A stretch of DNA of 63,627 nucleotides from an archaeon (GTDB lineage: Archaea; Nanobdellota; Nanobdellia; Pacearchaeales; GW2011-AR1): assembly GCA_018657525.1 (NCBI GenBank), contig JABHWZ010000014.1, positions 1 to 63,627 on the forward strand, written 5' to 3'. Both the position numbers and the translations under genes were made by a program. Below, in pieces: positions 61,401 through 63,627 of this stretch; the first letter of the stretch is position 1; every line of letters begins with the position of its first letter. The notes beneath the pieces are model-generated. The model did no database searches and was not told the DNA's origin. It was given only the letters and a program-made list of their open reading frames with translations.

Positions 61401-63627
61401 ACCCGTAACGTTTTCACGAATTAGAGTTGTTACATAAGAACAAGTACTTCGTCCAAGATTATCAATAATCAACTCTCCATAGGTGTCATCGGATTCTTCC
61501 AAATAAACTGTCCCTGCTGCGCCATCGTTGTTTTCAGTAGTAGCATCTCCACCATAAGCAACAATTGTTCCATCATAGCTTGAAAAAACAGCTCCTGTTT
61601 GTGTCAAATAAACCGCAACTCTGCCTCCACCCCCTGCTCCAAAACTAGTGCTGGGTCCACCCTTAGCAGAAATTACACCATTCCCAGTTAAATTTTTAGT
61701 TATGAGATATATACTTCCTCCTGATCCACTTCCAGAATTAGATATTGCTCCTGAACTAATGTTACCATTAACAATTGTCGCCCCGGTTACATTTAATATA
61801 ACAATTCCCCCACCCTTGCCTCGGGCGCCACCACTACCTTGATTAATTGGAACTGTAATCGAACCATAAGTAGTCGAAGCTATAACGCTATCACAAGAAT
61901 CATCCCCTCCTATACCTCCATATCCTCCACCATTATAAAGAACACTATCGCTACCAGGACCAACATCATCCTTATAGCCTTTTCCGTCAACATCAATTAC
62001 TCCCCCGGCTTCTATTGTCAAATCTCCATCAATAGTTAGATTAATTTTATATGTTTCAGCAACTGTATTATCACTATGACTAATTGCTCCATCACTTTTT
62101 ACAGTCCAGTTACTGGTTACACCTTTTAATCCATCAACGAATAAAGTATAACCAGAAATATTAAACTGGCTTGGGAAATTAACACCTGTAGAATTTTCTA
62201 TGACAATAAAAGATTCGTCCACCCCTTCTCCACTAATATTAAGATTTGTAAAATCTAGTGTGTCATTTCCATCAACAGATAAATAGCCCATATTACGAAT
62301 AGTAATATTTGAAAACTTAGAAACATTTTCGCTAGGCATTAAAGTATAAATTTGCAAATTTTCAACAATACTCAAATCATTATTATCAATAATTAAAGTA
62401 CCCGCTCCACTCGCTTGGTTAGCTGTTTCTTCGTATATTGTTCCTGCTGCAGAATTATCACCTTCATCACTTCCATAAGCAGTTATATTTCCTGTAAATC
62501 CTGAGAAATCAGTTGCATTTGTTAAAATAACTGCAACTCTTCCACCGCCTCCCGCAGTATAAGATGTTGACCCTCCACCATTAGCTTGTATTGTTCCATT
62601 GCCTGTTAAATTTCCAGTAGTTACGAAGATACTTCCTCCTGAGCCACCACCCTGTGAACCAGTCGTTCCTTCTACTGTGACTGTTCCATTTATTGATGTT
62701 ATCTCGGTAACATTAAATGTCACTGCCCCTCCCCCACTTCTAAACCGACCACCACTACCTAGATCAGTTGGAGCTATAATTGAACCATAAACATTTCGAT
62801 TACCATTTCCTCCAATACCCCCATAGCTAGCTGCACTACTGCCACTCCCTCCTGGCCCATAACTCCCTTCCCACCCCAACCCTTCACTCGTCACCGTCGA
62901 ATTATCCTCAGCAACAAAATTCTCAGCATAAATACTAATATTACCACCAGTAATATTTCCCCCTGATTGTATAGTTAAATTCCCACTAACATTTATTACA
63001 ACAGATAAGCCATGATTACTGGTAAAGCTATTATTAAAAATACTTCCATTACTTCCTATGATTAAATTGTTAGCATTTATCCATTCTCCGTCGGTAAAAG
63101 TATAAGTATGATTCAAAGTACATGTTGTATCTAAATCCCCTTCATCACATGTTGCAGATTCAAACGGATCAATAACAAAATCAAAATCCACATTCCCTTC
63201 AACAATTTTCAAATCAAAAGTATCCTGCGGTTCTCCAGTTAAATTAGTCAAATAAATCTGATACTTTTTATCTTCAGAAATAATTCCAAAACCAGCAATT
63301 AACTCAGTTCCATCTTTTTCGTAAACTTCAACACTCGCATTCTCTGAACTCCTTGCATAAATTGTAATATCATTTATCAAAGTCAGATTCTGTTCAAAAC
63401 TAACTCTCAAATAATCCAACGCTGGAATCGTCATAAACACTCCATCCCTCACTGAAACTTCCGCATAAACATCCTCTACAAAAGTCCGATTAGAATCTAA
63501 ATGTTCTGCTTTTGTAATTAAAATAATCTCAAAAGTCTGATTCGACAAATGCGGCACAATCCATTCAAGATAATCTAAAATCCCGTCACTGTCCAAATCA
63601 AAAGCATCAAAATCCATATAACTTGAA
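52431..63627 (-). CDS. Giant multi-domain surface protein (5' end beyond window)
   Basis: At least 3,731 codons; the frame stays open to the window edge. Numbering from the Met at 63617: a DxDxDGILDYLEW calcium-type loop and VPHLSNQTFEI start; residues about 150-885 and 887-1617 are two related Gly-rich super-repeats; about 1620-2150 is a NosD-like right-handed beta-helix (NNNIxTSGGYGYGIYL units); LamG domains lie at about 2340-2550 and 2745-2950 (VAWWRMDDVNGSG, VGYWSFDNDYQDYSD). Ig-like and CARDB/NEW-type beta domains follow, then a membrane helix (IPVAVTSVLFALSMIGLMIL, about 3665-3685) and a Lys-rich tail. NxS/T sequons are very dense, implying heavy N-glycosylation. It is probably an S-layer-associated adhesin or interaction protein. 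Confidence 0.88.
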   Translation of the reverse strand, partial: SSYMDFDAFDLDSDGILDYLEWIVPHLSNQTFEIILITKAEHLDSNRTFVEDVYAEVSVRDGVFMTIPALDYLRVSFEQNLTLINDITIYARSSENASVEVYEKDGTELIAGFGIISEDKKYQIYLTNLTGEPQDTFDLKIVEGNVDFDFVIDPFESATCDEGDLDTTCTLNHTYTFTDGEWINANNLIIGSNGSIFNNSFTSNHGLSVVINVSGNLTIQSGGNITGGNISIYAENFVAEDNSTVTSEGLGWEGSYGPGGSGSSAASYGGIGGNGNRNVYGSIIAPTDLGSGGRFRSGGGAVTFNVTEITSINGTVTVEGTTGSQGGGSGGSIFVTTGNLTGNGTIQANGGGSTSYTAGGGGRVAVILTNATDFSGFTGNITAYGSDEGDNSAAGTIYEETANQASGAGTLIIDNNDLSIVENLQIYTLMPSENVSKFSNITIRNMGYLSVDGNDTLDFTNLNISGEGVDESFIVIENSTGVNFPSQFNISGYTLFVDGLKGVTSNWTVKSDGAISHSDNTVAETYKINLTIDGDLTIEAGGVIDVDGKGYKDDVGPGSDSVLYNGGGYGGIGGDDSCDSVIASTTYGSITVPINQGSGGARGKGGGIVILNVTGATIVNGNISSGAISNSGSGSGGSIYLITKNLTGNGVISAKGGPSTSFGAGGGGRVAVYLTQTGAVFSSYDGTIVAYGGDATTENNDGAAGTVYLEESDDTYGELIIDNLGRSTCSYVTTLIRENVTGTTVGNVTIRNSGILEVNTSLTVYGDWNNTGTFDENVSTINFVGTDNSTIHNNETFYSLNITKKGGYVFFPVGGVTNVTNLFDVQGNSSDYSYLRSTTDGVQWYLNYSGSSYSVNFADIMDSNNTGTTISSYTSIDSGNNTGWEIYSGFCDSFEGTVCILNHTYQYTDGQEIVLEGLIIGSNGSIINDTMLSSNHGASLTITVSGNLTIQNGANVTGGNVTISAGNFSLENGSLINSEGLGWKAGNGPGYPGCYGGLAPAGGTTYGSITAPTDIGSASGGSNNGGGAIILNVTGEFNFNGSLNSNGIYVNGGGGSGGSIYITTRNITGNGTITANGGGTGSGSSSAGGGGRVSIILTNATDFVSFTGTITAFGGNTASDAAAGTIYKETASQAPETGTLIIDNNDRTMVLGVYTLMVNETVHQFSNITILNNGYLAVDGNDTLNFTNLNITGEGPDDSFIVIMNSTGVSFPGEFNISGYTLILDDYISTTGNWIIKSDGGITHSDNSNAETYKINLTIDGNLTIEPGGTIDVDGKGYDSGQGPGTPGGSSNGASYGGVGGDYACNGDSSRKTYGSITVPTKLGSGSGGIGVGGGAIKLNVTGITNVSGTISAEGTYNAGGGSGGSIYLITGNLTGNGTISSIGGDDDGGGCCTGGGGGRIAIILTSSNDYNEFIGTIKTYGGNAGNTDGAAGTIYIEKVDEDYGELIIDNPDNRAICDGTSTLIWENVTGTTVGKVTIRNSGILEVNTSLMVYGDWNNTGTFDENISTINFFGDSSDNITIHNNESFYNLNITKKIGSVLFTTGSIINVTNEFIVQGNSSDDVYLRSTVDGEQWYLNLSGTGDVDYTDVMDSNASYGSQIYAEHSVDSGNNTNWVIGEDLTDCDNLTSEGATYYLSSNVSSSGTCINILANNITLDCQGYEINYSYSGTYGRGIDNSDGYNFTTIKNCVIKEGIGTTRYKYGIYFSGASNGTIENNTIINLGQYGYGIYLASSSNYNKVISNNLSESGKDGDNIVISSSNFNNVSSNTMISSVAQQTRGIKLTSSSNNTLDSNNITATEWNTRGIYFGTNSNSNTISNNNILTTLGGASYGIWFDSSNNNIIINNKINTSGGLAHGIYHASSQNNNFTNNNVTALAAYPYYIYGTTITDYNNTIGPDNLADGKPLNYTYNYENIVFDGISSTQYGQIIFAYCNNITIKNFNLTDNGISLYYTENSTVSNNNISITKSYGYGVSLYYSSDSNNVTDNTITTSGGYGYGIYLFTSSNYNNLLNNNITTSGGYGHGIYLRTSSDYNNITSNNISTSGGSGDSISLSSSNFNNLLSNTILTSTSQQKEGIYLLSSNNNTIDSNNITITEWNNRGVYISSSNSNYLSNNNILTTKGGGHGIYLYDDSLNTTVIGGNITTQAAGTYALIANVDVITATVTNTVLDATGAIDFYTSTDTDAGSWINFVNVTFNQSETSINDVLDLNVSYYLDVYVNDTLDNSKSGVNVTSWNNNSEKVFSVLTGTDGNIERQTLLSYTENSSGKTYYTPHSLNASKLGLNSYYNSSINLTSSIQMNLELVDPAPSVDFEDPTLANGSVTPNDNIYVNVSSSDVGDNVSTFIDFDNSLVAWWRMDDVNGSGDPTDYLGLNNGTAVGDAVLTSDGKIGDAFSFDGDDDWVEVGNDTHLTTFATLSGWIFLDSFPSNAALLSRGADWTAGYSIILSEGDSKIYTGYTGLTPQYGTSNAISEITGRWIHVVSTYNGTTISVYVDGVLNKNTPATGNISSNSGDLHIGRGNGAWSPNGSIDDVMIFNRSLSADEIVGLYANISSKYLDVNFTDLADGAHTFKAYAQDGAGNVNLTSQEITVDTTAPTITLNSPINHEVSYENITFNCSVTDVNELANITLYTNYSGSWIANESSSVSGLTNSTTFTLTGLEEKTFDWSCYACDNSSNCGFASSNQTYHLDQTAGTINFTSDMLSDGGFWNRSWFEVKFSVNETHEKNTTVNLYNSTGLFDSNYSLFNLSQYQVGYWSFDNDYQDYSDIGNDGTNYSDTYLDTGYYGNAAVFDGEGDYIVNSTATSGLPTGDSSRTITMWVNGESYGPLYSQGVCAYGEQHLGISTDSGLRLYISAYGHDLRTANSTSLNEWQFITVTYAGDGLNTANTKVYINGVEEGLGVAYGTEVNLSTAANWNIGGGVTGCGSYFNGSIDEVRIFNKALTQTEITNLYNLHKANFTNLEGGQTYKYNVTAYDLADNVFYSETRNFTTDFIAPWNITLYDPTPTNLTAGTYSVTLNWTVQDNLDTNLSCYSVVDDIEINRTYSVNASYTTQTLSMEGGMHNYYMRCYDDANNSNISEIRTYTVGLINFTTPEESELVRAGNFIEVNLSIVYGSDYVDNITLIVDDFNSTSELPISNLSSTEYESNYTVPILSPRYITLTAYGFNNAIGSAINVTSSRILLLVRPIGAGDTDNPQINSFNSNLSYLINGDNVLLSANFDLDTILQSENLTVKHPDGNYYRINSFENFTDNNGTNDYISSFNYTYASNVSGIYEFILTITDVEAQSLYSSLNVSSSEARTVNWSGSDVTNFTITDIKSGELIMNGSSIIGSLPQAALFNINLSMESEPKTIYLTYANITSENISEFLNYTLRRSVEISPPSEKRVVDIFDLEKDDNLNFSNYTIYYNYSDLEYSINDEDDLDVYKCSNASNCSLVLQSSTPNITTNILSSTMIGMSRFLIVEDAVTTNTVTVSSSGGGGTTTVYANLEIVTPGKATMELADQIIMPLTLRNPLDSSTLSNVKLNATPNTGDLSTEFDREEVDSIGVGKSEVVNMIINSHSFPGEYEIDLNVSVENPKIYQTAKIFIKLVEDLNSDFVSERIVLVEDLFRQNPQCLEFNDYLIEAEQTMEENPEQAKELVEYAIKECRDLITTKESLIKRVSSLVSQGRWQIPVAVTSVLFALSMIGLMILFRMKKKQNNMKGISKSSKGFFSAFSFGKKKKAKTSKKKDIFS
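58765..60957 (-). repeat. Intragenic super-repeat, second copy (about 730 codons)
   Basis: Runs from CDSFEGTVCILNHTYQYTDG to DSGNNTNWVIG. Contains two Gly-rich modules, each with SGGSIYxxTxNLTGNGTI and GGGGRxxIILT, and ends with the LIIDN, ENVTGTTVGKVTIRNSGILE, YGDWNNTGTFDEN and QWYLNLSG blocks. Confidence 0.85.
60960..63165 (-). repeat. Intragenic super-repeat, first copy (about 735 codons)
   Basis: Runs from CDEGDLDTTCTLNHTYTFTDG to DSGNNTGWEIYSG with the same internal order as the copy at 58765-60957 (module A with APTDLGSGG, module B with IDVDGKGY and TYGSITVP, then the NSGILEVNTSL and VQGNSSDYSYLRST blocks). Confidence 0.85.

Noticed and set aside
59678-62790. Several plus-strand open frames antisense to the giant surface gene
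   Set aside because: They are Pro/Thr-rich mirror frames produced by the Gly/Asn/Thr-rich repeats, without promoters or recognisable domains.

Overview
The window reads as a stretch of an AT-rich archaeal chromosome. aIF2-alpha followed by Nop10, RadA, an archaeal RPA-like protein, aEF-1-beta, endonuclease Q and Hef-type helicase and nuclease genes are archaeal markers. Small gene sizes, a split Hef, a CBS-less IMPDH/GMP reductase, many KKG-type pilin-like proteins and giant N-glycosylation-sequon-rich surface proteins point to a DPANN lineage of the Pacearchaeota/Woesearchaeota kind. That placement is inference; no rRNA is present. Many genes have a TTTATAAA/TTTAAA-like TATA box ending 21-22 positions before the start codon, so most first-gene transcripts look leaderless. 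Several start codons below were chosen with that rule.

Layout. 1-450: the 5' end of a secreted protein gene (minus strand) preceded by 51-bp tandem repeats carrying both Shine-Dalgarno and anti-Shine-Dalgarno-like motifs. 522-10532: informational and repair genes (aIF2-alpha, Nop10, EndoQ, adenylate kinase, NDP kinase, a four-gene radA operon, RPA-like protein, aEF-1-beta, a HIT protein lacking its catalytic histidines). 10566-31010: a type IV pilus/archaellum-like secretion locus with a prepilin peptidase, about ten pilin-like proteins, a double-domain FlaJ/TadC membrane protein, a FlaI/GspE-type ATPase, coiled-coil proteins, multi-pass membrane proteins and a PRC-barrel protein. Two plus-strand genes lie inside it; they share a duplicated 5' region, and one carries a formylglycine-generating-enzyme/SUMF1-like domain. 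31103-38066: housekeeping and repair (M50-like pseudoprotease, DeoC, Hef helicase, deoxyribosyltransferase-like protein, IMPDH/GMPR, Hef nuclease, agmatinase-family enzyme). 38169-47512: surface and secreted proteins (LamG, M64-type metallopeptidase, TSP1-like, MopE-like, GLUG repeats with a dockerin-like end), plus another pilin. 47651-51918: an M16 peptidase and a MoxR-DUF58-VWA operon. 52431 to the right edge: one giant, incomplete surface protein of more than 3,700 residues with a duplicated module of about 730 residues, a beta-helix, two LamG domains and a C-terminal membrane anchor.

The most notable non-coding signal is a dispersed element of about 115 bp, with GGG...CCC ends and three internal hairpins, present as four near-complete or complete copies plus partial and decayed ones between 4.4 and 22.9 kb. 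Its hairpins differ in sequence between copies but keep base pairing. Comparison of two paralogous intergenic regions (about 14.55-14.63 kb and 17.56-17.76 kb) shows one with the element and one without it. It therefore behaves like an inserted, structured, MITE- or ncRNA-like unit.

How the parts may work together (inference): the ATPase, FlaJ-like platform, prepilin peptidase and minor pilins would assemble a surface filament or secretion pseudopilus, and the nearby giant surface proteins and proteases would form the cell envelope to which it belongs. No tRNA, rRNA or CRISPR array was noticed by eye.
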